Below, one piece after another: positions 16,641 through 28,499 of a stretch of DNA of 64,000 nucleotides. Both the position numbers and the translations under genes were made by a program. Every line of letters begins with the position of its first letter. The first letter of the stretch is position 1. The stretch is from positions 57,935 to 121,934 of the forward strand of contig NZ_JH992959.1 in the NCBI RefSeq assembly GCF_000315445.1, in the 5' to 3' direction. Source of the stretch: Alloiococcus otitis ATCC 51267 (GTDB taxonomy: Bacteria; Bacillota; Bacilli; Lactobacillales; Carnobacteriaceae_A). Below the pieces are notes generated by a model that saw only the letters and a list, made by a program, of their open reading frames with translations, did no database searches and was not told where the DNA came from.

Positions 16641-18017
16641 CTATTTTCTTGTCATCAATACCACCGTCTCCACATGGTGGGTCTGTGGGAACATGTCAAT
16701 CGGCTGGACCTGGCTAACCTGGTAGTTGGCCTCTGTGAATTTGTTGAGGTCGCGGGCTAAAGTTCCCGGATTGCAAGAAATATAAACGATTTGGCGGGGT
16801 CTAACTTGTATGGCAGCTTCGATAAAAGCAGAATCTAAACCCTTGCGTGGTGGGTCGACAAAAATTAAATCAGCATGCATGCCTATCTTGGCTTGGTCTA
16901 CCAGCCATTTTTCTGCCTTGGCCTGGACGAAGTGGACATTTTTAATTTGGTTCAGGTCTGCATTTTTAATGGCATCTGAAACAGCTTGAGGCACCACTTC
17001 TACCCCATAAACCTGGTCTGCCTCTTTGGCAAGAGATAGGGTCAAGGTGCCGATCCCACAATAAGCATCCACAATTTGGTCACCAGCTTGAATATCAGCT
17101 AGATCAATGGCTGTTCGATAGAGGGACTCCGTTTGCTTAGAATTCACTTGGAAAAAGGACTGGTGGGAAATATTGAATTCCAGGTTCAATACCCTGTCCC
17201 GGTAACTGTCCTGTCTGTAAAGGACTTGGGACTTGCGACCAAGGACCAGGTTGGTTTTCTTAGGGTTGATATTTTGAACGACAGAAACTAGCTGAGCTAC
17301 GGTTGCCTCCAAGTCCCCTACAATTTCCTGCTTGTGGGGGAGCTTGGGTGTTCGGGTCACCAATACCACCATGATGTCACCGGTAAAGTGTCCCCGTCTT
17401 ACTAAAATATGGCGTATGTGACCGGTATTTTTCCGGTCATTATATGCCTTTACCCCGTATTTTTCTAAAATTTGCCGGACTTGGATGATGGTTTGGTCAA
17501 TAACCGGATCTTGAATGAGAAAGTCTTCTATGGGAATAAGGTCGTGGCTCTTTTTGCGAAAAGCTCCGGTGACCAAATGTCCCTGGGCATCCGCCCTAAC
17601 TGGAACTTGAGCCTTGTTGCGGTAGTGGTATGGCCTCTCCATGCCAAGGGTCTCTTGGACTTGGACTTCTGTTAAGTTACCAATCCTGCGAAGGGCATTT
17701 TCAACTTGGCCTTGCTTGAATTTCAATTGGGCAGGATAGGACATATGAGCCAAATCCATGGTCCCTGTTTGAGCGTAAACCGGGTCTTGAATAGGGACCC
17801 GGTCTGGACTGGCTTGGTGGATATCAGTCAGTTTCCCTTGAGCAAAACTCTTTCCTGACTTGAAGACTTTGAAAGTGACCTCTTCGCCTTCCATAGCGCC
17901 TTCAATGAAAATAGGGTATCCCTCAATCTTGGCCACACCCCAACCTTCATGGGTGTAATCTTCGACGACAGCGCGGTAATTTTGATTTTTCTCAACAGGA
18001 ATCTTTCTTTTCGACAT
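16641..18017 (-). CDS. rlmD: 23S rRNA (uracil-C5)-methyltransferase, RlmD/RlmCD type
   Basis: A 458-residue SAM-dependent RNA methyltransferase. An N-terminal TRAM domain (YRAVVEDYTHEGWGVAKIEG) precedes the catalytic half with SAM loop DAYCGIGTLTLSLA, FVDPPRKGLD, and the nucleophile motif YISCNPGTLARDL. The C-terminus IDMFPQTHHVETVVLM is typical. In Firmicutes this gene ends the pcrA-ligA-gat neighbourhood, as here. Its 3' end faces the accessory region; the 3' end of this gene is a known integration site of streptococcal conjugative elements, which fits the adjacent island. Confidence 0.92.
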   Translation of the reverse strand: MSKRKIPVEKNQNYRAVVEDYTHEGWGVAKIEGYPIFIEGAMEGEEVTFKVFKSGKSFAQGKLTDIHQASPDRVPIQDPVYAQTGTMDLAHMSYPAQLKFKQGQVENALRRIGNLTEVQVQETLGMERPYHYRNKAQVPVRADAQGHLVTGAFRKKSHDLIPIEDFLIQDPVIDQTIIQVRQILEKYGVKAYNDRKNTGHIRHILVRRGHFTGDIMVVLVTRTPKLPHKQEIVGDLEATVAQLVSVVQNINPKKTNLVLGRKSQVLYRQDSYRDRVLNLEFNISHQSFFQVNSKQTESLYRTAIDLADIQAGDQIVDAYCGIGTLTLSLAKEADQVYGVEVVPQAVSDAIKNADLNQIKNVHFVQAKAEKWLVDQAKIGMHADLIFVDPPRKGLDSAFIEAAIQVRPRQIVYISCNPGTLARDLNKFTEANYQVSQVQPIDMFPQTHHVETVVLMTRK

Positions 18018-18243
18018 GCTTTCACCTAACCTTATTTATTTAGTGTGGGTAGTCGGGGCTTGCTTCAAATGGATGGAAGTTGATTTTAGAATTTAGTTAG
18101 TCGGGCGGACCGTGATCAAGTAGTTTGAAATTGAAAATCAATCTAGCTCAAAAGCTCCTGTCCCTTGAATAAAATGCCCAGCACTCACTTGATAGCCAAT
18201 CTGTTATAAAATAACAATCGATATAATTCTATTATTGTATTTT

Positions 18244-18344
18244 GATTATAGAATTTTCGAGTCGTAATTCTACAATTACTCTGCGATTATAGAACTTTAC
18301 AACCGCAATTCTACAATTACTTTGTAATTATAGAACTTTCGACC
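18244..18344. repeat. 41-bp tandem repeat, about 2.5 copies
   Basis: Copies start at 18244, 18285 and 18326 with an exact 41-base period. Each full unit has the inverted arms TAGAAYT and AATTCTA around a 10-base loop, so each could fold into a small hairpin. It lies in the 600-base gap between dagK and rlmD, where no gene is seen (18030-18583). Confidence 0.85.
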
Positions 18345-18583
18345 TGACACACAACATTGTTAGCACACCTCTATCATGGCAAGACAAGCTTTCTAGCATC
18401 CCATATGACTAGCAACCAAAATGGAGGAAGATCTGAGAGTCAAAATCTGTCTTGGCCTCCCTAACCAATAACTGAATGCTAGAAGCGTCCGAGGCCGTGG
18501 CTCAATAATCGTCTGACTGCTCTCAACTGCCCTCACTGCTCTCAACGCTCAGCTATAGCATCAACCAGGCCACCAAACAAGAC

Positions 18584-18631
18584 AAAAGCAACTTCGGCGA
18601 GTGGTCCAACAGCTCGCCAAAAGTTGCTTTT
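18584..18631 (-). terminator. Terminator after dagK
   Basis: Stem of AAAAGCAACTT-GGCGAG with CTCGCC-AAAGTTGCTTTT, small internal mismatch, T run on both sides. It lies 5 bases after the dagK stop on the minus strand. Confidence 0.8.
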
Positions 18632-18635
18632 TCTA

Positions 18636-19682
18636 TTAGTCTTGGTCTGGGTCATTACTATCGATATAATCCAGGGATTCTAAGACCTGGTTGGTAAGTT
18701 CTTTTTCTAGCTGGACTTCTTGCGGACTCTTAATCGAGGTTCGGGCTTGGATAGCTTGAGTGTCTGCCACAAATGAAATGTGTTGTTGGACACATTCAAA
18801 AGAAACTGGGGCATGCCCACCTAACTCCCCATCTAGATTGATCAGGAGCTTGTGGTCGTTTTGACAGTCAATCCGGACACTATTGGTTTTAGTATAGATA
18901 ATCTGGGGATCATGAATGTGCTTGCCCCCCCGGATTAACTTCCGGGCCAGGTCAGTCAGTTCCACAAGGTTGGAGGTCGTCACAATAATTAAAGTAAACT
19001 TGCCATCCCCCATCACGGTGTCGGGAGCAATTTTTTCGAAACCGCCAACCGAATTGGTAAGGGTAACAAAGACGACCGAAGCTTCCCCATCATAGATTCC
19101 ATCGTCATATTCAATCTTGAGCGGAGTCCCATTCAAGCGGGGCAGCATTTCAGCTCCTTTAAGGAAATAGGCTAAAGAGCCAAACATGGATTTCTGCTGG
19201 GAGGAGACTTCGTAGGTTAATTCGGTCATGGATCCAGCTGCAGCTATATTCATAAAGTACTTGCTTTTAGGTCCATCATCTGTTTCTAAACTGGCTTGGC
19301 CAATATCCATCAAGATGCTGTCATCTTTTTGGATCACCTTAGCGGCCTTAACCAAGTTGTCCCGAGGAATACGCAAGGCCCGGGCAAAATCATTGGTGGT
19401 CCCGGCTGGCAAAATGGCCAGGCGAGGCCGGACCGGGAGTTTAGCAATACCGGTTACTACCTCGTTAATGGTTCCGTCACCACCAGCAGCTACAATCAAG
19501 TCGAAACCTTCCTGGCCACACCTTCTAGCTTCTTTCATGGCTGAAAAGGGTTCAGGGCTAGTCTGGAAGCAAGAAGTTTCGTAACCCGCTTCCTCATAGA
19601 CTTGGAGGAGTTTGGGCAAGTGTTTTTGGACCTGCTCCCGGCCTGACTTTGGATTGTAAATTAACCTCGCTCTTTTGGTCAT
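18636..19682 (-). CDS. dagK: Diacylglycerol kinase, DgkB type
   Basis: A 348-residue soluble lipid kinase of the DgkB/YegS superfamily that phosphorylates diacylglycerol released by lipoteichoic acid synthesis, feeding it back to phosphatidic acid. It shows YNPKSGRE near the start, the nucleotide loop VAAGGDGTINEVV, and LPAGTTNDFARAL. GGGAGGAGG lies seven bases before the ATG at 19682; an upstream ATG 18 bases earlier overlaps this site. It follows gatB by 24 bases in a conserved operon. Pairing with the ltaS gene at 44388 is functional, not positional. Confidence 0.92.
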   Translation of the reverse strand: MTKRARLIYNPKSGREQVQKHLPKLLQVYEEAGYETSCFQTSPEPFSAMKEARRCGQEGFDLIVAAGGDGTINEVVTGIAKLPVRPRLAILPAGTTNDFARALRIPRDNLVKAAKVIQKDDSILMDIGQASLETDDGPKSKYFMNIAAAGSMTELTYEVSSQQKSMFGSLAYFLKGAEMLPRLNGTPLKIEYDDGIYDGEASVVFVTLTNSVGGFEKIAPDTVMGDGKFTLIIVTTSNLVELTDLARKLIRGGKHIHDPQIIYTKTNSVRIDCQNDHKLLINLDGELGGHAPVSFECVQQHISFVADTQAIQARTSIKSPQEVQLEKELTNQVLESLDYIDSNDPDQD

Positions 19683-19706
19683 TTGGGATCCTCCTCCCAA
19701 GTAAAC

Positions 19707-21140
19707 TTAGCGTTTGTTTAGCTCCTGGTCGAGAAGCTGGTTGACCACTTGTGGATTGGCCTTGCCACGAGTTTCTTTCATGACTTGGCCGACTAAGAAT
19801 CCTTTCGCCCGATCCTTACCAGCCTTAAAGTCTTCAATGGATTGTTGGTTCTGGTCTAAAATGTCGTTAATGATGGGCTCTAATTGGGCAGGATCTGATA
19901 GTTGGACCCAACCTTTTTCTTCGACTAGAGCTTGGACATCGGAACTTCCTTCTTTGATCAAGACAAGGTAGACTTTTTTACCGATTTTAGAGGAAATGGT
20001 GTCTTGGTCAATTAATCGGATCATTTCCGCTAGTGATTCTGGAGTCAGTTGGGTGTCGGATAATTCGACGTTTTCCTTGTTCAAGTAGGCTGAAATGTCC
20101 CCCATCAACCAGTTGGCTGCTTGTTTAGGGTCAGCTCCAGCTTCAACAGTCTGGTTAAAGAAGTCGGACATTTCCTTGCTGGCGGTTAGGACTTCGGCAT
20201 CGTATTCAGAAATACCCAAGTCATTGACGTAACGTTTACGGCGGTCTTCAGCAAATTCAGGCAAGGAGTTCCGAATTGACTCCACCCATTCGTCGCTGAT
20301 AGAAAGAGGGGGGAGGTCTGCTTCAGGTAGGTAGCGGTAGTCTGCCATCTCTTCTTTGATCCGCATGAGCTGGGTTTGGCCTGAATCTTCGTCATACCGG
20401 CGGGTTTGTTGGCGGATCAACTTGCCAGCTAGGAGTTCTTTTTCTTGACGTTTAACTTCTTCAATGAGCCCCTTGCGGACATTGTTAAAGGAGTTCAAGT
20501 TCTTGAGCTCGGCCTTGGTCCCAAACTCTTCTTGGCCAAATGGTCTTAAGGAAACATTGGCGTCACACCGCATGGATCCTTCTTCCATTTTAACATCTGA
20601 TACCCCAGTATACTGGATAATTTGCTTCAATTTTTCCAAATAAGCGTAGGCTTCTTGGGGTGATCGAATATCAGGTTCAGAAACAATCTCAATCAAAGGA
20701 GTCCCTTGGCGGTTGAGGTCGACATAAGAGTAGCCGTCCTCGCCGTGAGTATTTTTCCCAGCATCTTCTTCTAAGTGGACCCGTTCAATCCGGATGGCCT
20801 TGTGTTCGCCGTCGACTTCAATATCAATGTGGCCATCGTGACCAATTGGCCGCTCTGATTGAGAAACTTGGTAGGCCTTAGGGTTGTCAGGGTAGAAGTA
20901 GTGCTTACGGTCAAATCGGGTTTCTTGGTGGATGTCACAGTTTAAGGCTAAAGCTGCCTTAATCCCGTATTCAATGGCCCCCTTGTTGATTGTCGGCAAG
21001 GTGCCTGGGTAGGCCCAATCAATTTCATTGGTGTTCTCGTTTGGAACTGCACCAAAGTGAGCCGGTGCAGGTGAAAATATTTTGGAGTTGGTTTTTAACT
21101 CAACGTGGACTTCTAATCCAATAACTGTTTCAAAATTCAT
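19707..21140 (-). CDS. gatB: Asp/Glu-tRNA amidotransferase subunit B
   Basis: The 477-residue kinase/tRNA-binding subunit of the GatCAB complex, which turns Glu-tRNA(Gln) into Gln-tRNA(Gln) and, where needed, Asp-tRNA(Asn) into Asn-tRNA(Asn). It starts [17 protein letters not shown] and has the family segment [17 protein letters not shown]; the C-terminal helical and YqeY-like tail (residues about 330-477) binds tRNA. The gene begins 2 bases after gatA, consistent with coupled translation of the complex. Confidence 0.97.
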   Translation of the reverse strand: MNFETVIGLEVHVELKTNSKIFSPAPAHFGAVPNENTNEIDWAYPGTLPTINKGAIEYGIKAALALNCDIHQETRFDRKHYFYPDNPKAYQVSQSERPIGHDGHIDIEVDGEHKAIRIERVHLEEDAGKNTHGEDGYSYVDLNRQGTPLIEIVSEPDIRSPQEAYAYLEKLKQIIQYTGVSDVKMEEGSMRCDANVSLRPFGQEEFGTKAELKNLNSFNNVRKGLIEEVKRQEKELLAGKLIRQQTRRYDEDSGQTQLMRIKEEMADYRYLPEADLPPLSISDEWVESIRNSLPEFAEDRRKRYVNDLGISEYDAEVLTASKEMSDFFNQTVEAGADPKQAANWLMGDISAYLNKENVELSDTQLTPESLAEMIRLIDQDTISSKIGKKVYLVLIKEGSSDVQALVEEKGWVQLSDPAQLEPIINDILDQNQQSIEDFKAGKDRAKGFLVGQVMKETRGKANPQVVNQLLDQELNKR

Positions 21141-21142
21141 CC

Positions 21143-22609
21143 TTACTTGCCTCCTTCAAAGCTGGGTGTTTGGGTGTGGTGGCCGGTCGCTTGTTCGTAG
21201 GCATAGGCAACTTGGTAAAGTAGTCTTTCTTCGAAGTGGTTGCCGATCAACTGCAAACCAATTGGCATACCATCGACAAAGCCACATGGGATGGACATGG
21301 CAGGGATACCAGCCAGGTTGACCGAAACAGTAAAGGTATCTTGCTTGTACAAGCTTAATGGATCTTCAATTTTCCCACCGATGTCAAAGGCTGGGGTCAA
21401 GGTGGTTGGGGTCAAAATAACGTCTACCCCTTCAAAAGCTTGTTTAAAGTCTTCTTTAATCAAAGTTCGGACCTTGGCTGCCTTATCAAAGTGGTCTTCA
21501 GCATAGCCCGCAGACAAGGAGAAAGTCCCTAACATGATTCGTCGTTTAACCTCATCCCCAAAGCCTTCAGACCGGCTCTTGGTGTAAAGTTCGTCCAAGT
21601 CTTTAAATTCCTCTGTTCGGTAGCCATACTTCACCCCGTCAAAGCGTTGTAAGTTACTAGCAGCTTCAGATGAAGCAATGATGTAATAGGTTGGGGTCCC
21701 GTACAAGGCATGGTCTAAGTCAATTTCAACTAACTCGGCACCTAGGGCTTGGTACTTGGCCAAGGCATCTTCAATGACGTCCATAACCTGGTCATTTAAG
21801 GCAGAGTCTCTAAATAATTTGCGGGGAACACCAATTTTAAGGCCTGTAACCCCGTCTTCAATCCCCTGGGTAAAGTCAACTTGACTTTCAGGATAGGAAG
21901 TTGCATCTTGGGGGTCATGGCCACTAATCGCATTCAAGACCAGGGCATTGTCTTTGACAGTCCGGGTCAAGGGGCCGATTTGGTCTAGACTGGAAGCAAA
22001 AGCAATTAAACCGAAGCGGGAAACCCGGCCGTAAGTCGGTTTCATCCCAACAATTCCGTTAAAGGCAGCAGGCTGGCGGATAGAGCCACCTGTGTCGGTC
22101 CCTAAAGAAGCTGGGAGAAAACCGGCTGCAACTGCAGCTGCTGAACCACCAGATGATCCACCAGGAACCTTGTTTAAATTCCAAGGATTGCGGCAGATTT
22201 TGAAGTAGGAGTTTTCATTGGAACTCCCCATGGCAAACTCATCCAGGTTTAACTTGCCTAGAGAAATCATGCCTGCTTCCTTCAAGCGTTTGACGACCGT
22301 TGCGTCATAGACTGAATGAAAATCCTCTAGCATCTTGGAAGCAGCGGTTGTCGGCTGGTCTTTGGTGACAATATTGTCTTTGATCCCAATTGGTAGACCG
22401 GACAAGATATTAGCTGGATCAATCCCTGCTTGATCAGCTTCCTTAGCTTGGGCTAGGGCCTGGTCCTTGTTTAGGTGTAGAAAGGCTCCTAAGTCGCCAT
22501 CAAATTGGTCAATCCGATCATACAAGTCTGCAACAATCGCCTCAGCACTTGTTTCCTTGTTGACTAGGGCTTGGTGGAGTTCTTCCAGTGTGTTATAAGC
22601 AAATGTCAT
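21143..22609 (-). CDS. gatA: Asp/Glu-tRNA amidotransferase subunit A
   Basis: The 488-residue amidase subunit of GatCAB that frees ammonia from glutamine. The amidase-signature Ser-cisSer-Lys triad is visible: Lys in PIGIKDNI, the serines in [15 protein letters not shown] and [12 protein letters not shown]. Its ATG overlaps the last base of the gatC stop codon (22609). Length is standard. Confidence 0.97.
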   Translation of the reverse strand: MTFAYNTLEELHQALVNKETSAEAIVADLYDRIDQFDGDLGAFLHLNKDQALAQAKEADQAGIDPANILSGLPIGIKDNIVTKDQPTTAASKMLEDFHSVYDATVVKRLKEAGMISLGKLNLDEFAMGSSNENSYFKICRNPWNLNKVPGGSSGGSAAAVAAGFLPASLGTDTGGSIRQPAAFNGIVGMKPTYGRVSRFGLIAFASSLDQIGPLTRTVKDNALVLNAISGHDPQDATSYPESQVDFTQGIEDGVTGLKIGVPRKLFRDSALNDQVMDVIEDALAKYQALGAELVEIDLDHALYGTPTYYIIASSEAASNLQRFDGVKYGYRTEEFKDLDELYTKSRSEGFGDEVKRRIMLGTFSLSAGYAEDHFDKAAKVRTLIKEDFKQAFEGVDVILTPTTLTPAFDIGGKIEDPLSLYKQDTFTVSVNLAGIPAMSIPCGFVDGMPIGLQLIGNHFEERLLYQVAYAYEQATGHHTQTPSFEGGK

Positions 22610-22914
22610 TAAGCCTTGCCTCCTTGTCGGTCTACTAATAATGGAACTTGGATAAAGTTATCTTTCCGGTCAGGTGCATTTTCCAAGAGTTGCTCTGGCA
22701 CATCAGACTTCACTGGCTTGTCCTCTCTTAAGACGGTAGTGAGGTCATTGCCATTGTAAGTTGCCTTCACGCCTGAAACATCGACTTTGTCTAAGCTTTC
22801 TACGAAATCGATGATTTTCTGCATTTCTTTCAACATCTCTTCTTCCTTGGAATCATCATACTCTAACTTAGCCAGGGCCAAGCTTTGGAATAAAGCACTT
22901 CTATCAATTGCCAT
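22609..22914 (-). CDS. gatC: Asp/Glu-tRNA amidotransferase subunit C
   Basis: The 101-residue stabilising subunit of GatCAB, with the typical LAKLEYDDSKEEEML and QKIIDFVESLDKVD segments. GAGGAGG precedes the ATG at 22914; a longer frame starting 18 bases upstream would cover that site. It lies first in the gatCAB order and 32 bases after camS. Confidence 0.95.
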   Translation of the reverse strand: MAIDRSALFQSLALAKLEYDDSKEEEMLKEMQKIIDFVESLDKVDVSGVKATYNGNDLTTVLREDKPVKSDVPEQLLENAPDRKDNFIQVPLLVDRQGGKA

Positions 22915-22946
22915 TCTTTGCTTCCTCCTCAAATCATTCTGCTAAC

Positions 22947-24053
22947 TTAATCAAATATGTGGCTGACAAATTCATTCTGGTTGGATTCACGGACCAAGAT
23001 GGCCTCCACCCCGTCGAGGGATTCGACCACAATTTGGATCCTTATGTTTTCTGGTAGGTAAGTCATAGCAGCTGTATTCAGATAATAGGTGAAGGCCGCC
23101 ATCTCTCCCCTACCATAGAATTGGGTGGTAATTTGGATGTGCAAGTCGGCCAAGATCTCGTTGATATAGTGGGCCCGGCCAACGACTCCGTTCAAGTTTG
23201 GGAAAAAGGACTCCACTTGGGACTGGAAGTTCTTAAAGCTATTGACTTCCGGACTTTCGCCACCTTGTACTGGGAATACTAGGCGTTCTTCATCTACCTC
23301 TTCCCATCCAGCTACCTCAGGTCCGCCTTGGCTGAGGCCTTTTTGGATATAGGTACCACCGGACAAGTCATCCTTGGCTGCCTGCTCAAAAATTCCTACC
23401 ATGATCGGCAAGTCATCCCCAATATCCTCATGCTCTCTGACCTTGGCCACTATTTTATCTGCCATCTCTTGTCCTTGGTCGATTAAGGTCTGGCGGTCAA
23501 TCTCTTGGTCAGTATCAGTCTCGCTATCTTCTGGATTCATGGCAAGACCGATGCTCATCCCGGCCAGTTGATAATTACCGTCTTCATTAACTTGGTAAAA
23601 ATCATGCTCTAAAACTGAATTCAAGTAGCGGGGTTGGTCCTCATCTCCAGGATTGAGTCCTTCGGGGTTGTCTTCTGACTCCCGGTCCAGCCAAGTTTGG
23701 ACCATGTCAGAGGAAATGTACTGGCCTTCTTGGAAGTAATGGTCTTCAACCGGGAAATAGTCTTGGGCTAGGCGGATTAAGTCATCTTCGAACAACTTCA
23801 TGTTGATATTGGAATTCAAGCGGGATGTTGTCCCCCGGTTTTGGCTGACCGGGTAGTTGCCGTCTTGGTCAATCAAGGGCTGGTAATATTGGGCCTCTCC
23901 CAATTGTTGGATGGCCTTATCTTCTTCAATCACTTGGTCTTCGCTTGAAGTTGACTCCCCGCCTTCCTCTCCTTCAGGGATAATATTGCAGGCAGTTAAG
24001 AGGGTCAAGCTCATGGCTGCCACCATCATCTTCACTAATTTTGCCCTCTTCAT
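22947..24053 (-). CDS. camS: CamS-type lipoprotein (sex pheromone precursor family)
   Basis: A 368-residue lipoprotein. The signal peptide MKRAKLVKMMVAAMSLTLLT ends in the lipobox LTAC, so the mature protein is lipid-anchored at Cys 22 and followed by an acidic linker. The body (YLNSVLEHDFYQVNEDGNY, GIFEQAAKDDLSGGTYIQ) matches CamS, whose role beyond release of a signal-peptide-derived pheromone in staphylococci and enterococci is unclear. I prefer ATG 24053 with GAGGGA before it to a GTG 12 bases upstream. It sits between ligA and gatC, its usual place. Confidence 0.88.
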   Translation of the reverse strand: MKRAKLVKMMVAAMSLTLLTACNIIPEGEEGGESTSSEDQVIEEDKAIQQLGEAQYYQPLIDQDGNYPVSQNRGTTSRLNSNINMKLFEDDLIRLAQDYFPVEDHYFQEGQYISSDMVQTWLDRESEDNPEGLNPGDEDQPRYLNSVLEHDFYQVNEDGNYQLAGMSIGLAMNPEDSETDTDQEIDRQTLIDQGQEMADKIVAKVREHEDIGDDLPIMVGIFEQAAKDDLSGGTYIQKGLSQGGPEVAGWEEVDEERLVFPVQGGESPEVNSFKNFQSQVESFFPNLNGVVGRAHYINEILADLHIQITTQFYGRGEMAAFTYYLNTAAMTYLPENIRIQIVVESLDGVEAILVRESNQNEFVSHIFD

Positions 24054-24074
24054 TGCTTCCCTCACTTTCTGAAA

Positions 24075-26096
<2,022 letters not shown>

Positions 26097-26107
26097 TTAT
26101 CCTCTCC

Positions 26108-28330
26108 CTAAATCTTTTCGATGGGGGCAAAACTGGCTAGCAAGGGCTTGATCCCTTCATCTGGAAAGGCAATGTTGAGCTGGAGGTCCGAGCCAGAACC
26201 TTTAATCTCAATAATGGTTCCTTGGCCCCATTTTTTGTGGTGGACCTTGTCACCAACTTCCCAGTCTTCTTTTTCAGCCCCAGTCGCCCCAACTGATTGC
26301 TGAGACCAAGCATTAGCCTTATAACCACTGGCTTTGCGGCCTCCTAGTCTAGGGCTAACTTTCCCCCCAGTCTGGCTAAGAGACCCAGTTGTAGCACCAA
26401 GGTCTTGGACCAGGTCAGAAGAAATTTCAGATAAAAAGCGAGATTTGGGATTAGCCTGGGTCCGGCCATAGAGTTGGCGCATCATGGCACGGGTTAGGTA
26501 GAGGGCCTGCTCAGCCCGGGTAATCCCTACATAGGCCAGTCGTCGCTCTTCTTCCAAGCTTTCCGGGTCTTCAGCCGCCCGGGACAAGGGGAAGATTCCC
26601 TCTTCCATACCAGCGATAAAGACATAGGGGAATTCCAACCCCTTGGCTGCATGGAGGGTCATCATGGTGACCTGGCCCCGACCCTCTTCAACATCATCAG
26701 CTGGTGACAATAAGGAAAGGTCAGTTAAGAAGGCTAAGAGTGACTTGTTGTCGTCTTCTTGCTGGTCAAATTCCTGGGTGACGGAGTAAAATTCCTGTAG
26801 GTTCTCTAACCTTGCCTGAGATTCAAGAGTCCGGTCTTTTTCTAAGGCTTTTTGGTAGCCAGTATCCTCTAAGATTTTTTCGGTCAAATCAGTAATCGGT
26901 AAGTATTCCGTCATTTTCCTGAAATTTTCAATCATTTGACTGAAGTCTAATAGTCTGTTGACAGCCCGACTAGGCAGGTTGGTAGCATCCGCATTGAGAG
27001 CTGTTTCGTAAAGCGACCAACCCATCTCCTGGCCAGCCTGGCGTAACTTGTCCAGGGTGCCGGGTCCAATCCCTCTTTTGGGCTCATTAACGATCCGTGA
27101 AAAGGACAGGTCATCAGCTGGGTTAGCCACTAGGGTTAGGTAGGCAATCAGGTCACGGATTTCTTTTCTTTGGTAAAAGCCGGTTCCGCCGACGATCTTG
27201 TAGGGGATATTCGACTTGATAAAGGTTTCTTCAATAACCCGGGACATGGCATTGGTCCGGTAGAGGATGGCGATGTCCCCATAGCCAGCCTTTTTGCCTT
27301 CTGTTAGGTCATGGATGGTCCCTACGATAAACTGGGCTTCATCCTGCTCGCTCCGGGCAGCGTATAAGCTGACCTTGTCCCCCTCATCGTTGGCAGTCCA
27401 CAAATTCTTGTCCCGGCGGTTGATATTGTTTTGGATAACATCATTGGCTGCCCTGATTATAGACTTGGTTGACCGGTAATTTTGTTCCAAAAAGATGGTT
27501 TGGGCTTCTGGATAGTCTTTTTCGAAATTCAAAATATTTCCCATATCAGCCCCCCGCCAACCATAAATAGACTGGTCAGCATCTCCCACGACGCAAACAT
27601 TTTTAAAGCGTTGGGCTAGCAGTTGAACCAGTTGGTATTGGGCTTGGTTGGTATCCTGGTATTCGTCAACATGGATATACTGGAACTTGGCCTGGTAGTA
27701 AGACAGGGTATCGGGCTTTTCCTTGAAGAGACGGACGGTTTGCATAATCAGGTCGTCAAAGTCCATGGCCTCAGACTGGCGGAGCTGTCTTTGGTAGGCC
27801 TCATAGCAGTCAGCCACCACTTCCTTAAAATAGTCATCAGCTTGTTTCCGGTAGGTTTGCTCATCCAAGAGGTCATTTTTGGCATTGGAAATCTCGGCCA
27901 ATATCGCCTTGGGGTTGTAACGTTTAGGATCAATATTCAAGTCTTTTAAGACCTGCTTCATCAAACTTTTCTGTTCACTAGGGTCAGCAATGGTGAAGGC
28001 ACGGTTATAGCCAATTTGGTCCCCGTCCCTTCTTAGAATGCGAACACACATAGAGTGGAAAGTCGAGACCCAAACTCCAGATCCTCCCTGGCTAACCAGT
28101 TTCTGGACCCGGTCTTTCATCTCGCCAGCCGCCTTGTTGGTAAAGGTGATGGCTAAGATATTCCAAGGATTAACCCCTTTTTCTTGGATCAAGTAAGCTA
28201 TCCGGTGGGTTAAGACCCGGGTCTTGCCAGATCCTGCCCCAGCCATGATCAAGAGAGGGCCATCAGTGGTCATGACCGCTTGTTTTTGTTTGTCATTCAT
28301 TTTGCCTAAAATATCTTTTGCTAGGCCCAT
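26108..28330 (-). CDS. pcrA: ATP-dependent 3'-5' DNA helicase PcrA
   Basis: A 740-residue UvrD/Rep-type superfamily 1 helicase for repair and for plasmid rolling-circle replication. Motifs in order: Q motif LNDKQKQAV-like opening, Walker A MAGAGSGKTRVL, Walker B VDEYQDTNQAQY, motif III GDADQSIYGWRGAD, motif IV QNYRST, and motif VI VGITRAEQALYL. The C-terminal tail ends in the tudor-like KVHHKKWGQGTIIEIKGSG that binds RNA polymerase. First gene of the pcrA-ligA-camS-gatCAB-dagK run, with a -10 at 28364. Confidence 0.97.
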   Translation of the reverse strand: MGLAKDILGKMNDKQKQAVMTTDGPLLIMAGAGSGKTRVLTHRIAYLIQEKGVNPWNILAITFTNKAAGEMKDRVQKLVSQGGSGVWVSTFHSMCVRILRRDGDQIGYNRAFTIADPSEQKSLMKQVLKDLNIDPKRYNPKAILAEISNAKNDLLDEQTYRKQADDYFKEVVADCYEAYQRQLRQSEAMDFDDLIMQTVRLFKEKPDTLSYYQAKFQYIHVDEYQDTNQAQYQLVQLLAQRFKNVCVVGDADQSIYGWRGADMGNILNFEKDYPEAQTIFLEQNYRSTKSIIRAANDVIQNNINRRDKNLWTANDEGDKVSLYAARSEQDEAQFIVGTIHDLTEGKKAGYGDIAILYRTNAMSRVIEETFIKSNIPYKIVGGTGFYQRKEIRDLIAYLTLVANPADDLSFSRIVNEPKRGIGPGTLDKLRQAGQEMGWSLYETALNADATNLPSRAVNRLLDFSQMIENFRKMTEYLPITDLTEKILEDTGYQKALEKDRTLESQARLENLQEFYSVTQEFDQQEDDNKSLLAFLTDLSLLSPADDVEEGRGQVTMMTLHAAKGLEFPYVFIAGMEEGIFPLSRAAEDPESLEEERRLAYVGITRAEQALYLTRAMMRQLYGRTQANPKSRFLSEISSDLVQDLGATTGSLSQTGGKVSPRLGGRKASGYKANAWSQQSVGATGAEKEDWEVGDKVHHKKWGQGTIIEIKGSGSDLQLNIAFPDEGIKPLLASFAPIEKI

Positions 28331-28363
28331 GCAAGTCTTCCTTTCACGTAATCATGCTTTCTC

Positions 28364-28369
28364 ATTATA
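28364..28369 (-). promoter_or_regulatory. -10 element of the pcrA operon
   Basis: TATAAT in the context GGTGTATAATGAG on the minus strand, 34 bases before the pcrA ATG. The -35 is not clear. Confidence 0.5.
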
Positions 28370-28460
28370 CACCAAAATAAAGGCTGGTTTCTACCTCGAC
28401 TGGTTCTTTCTCCTATAAAATTTGACCTTCTTGCTGGTTTTTTGACCAGGTCTCAGAAGA

Positions 28461-28490
28461 AAAAACCAATGAACTAGGTCATTGGTTTTT
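28461..28490 (-). terminator. Terminator after the GntR gene
   Basis: Stem AAAAACCAATGA with TCATTGGTTTTT around a short loop, T-rich on both strands. It lies 9 bases after the GntR stop and upstream of the pcrA promoter. Confidence 0.85.
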
Positions 28491-28499
28491 GCTAAAAGG

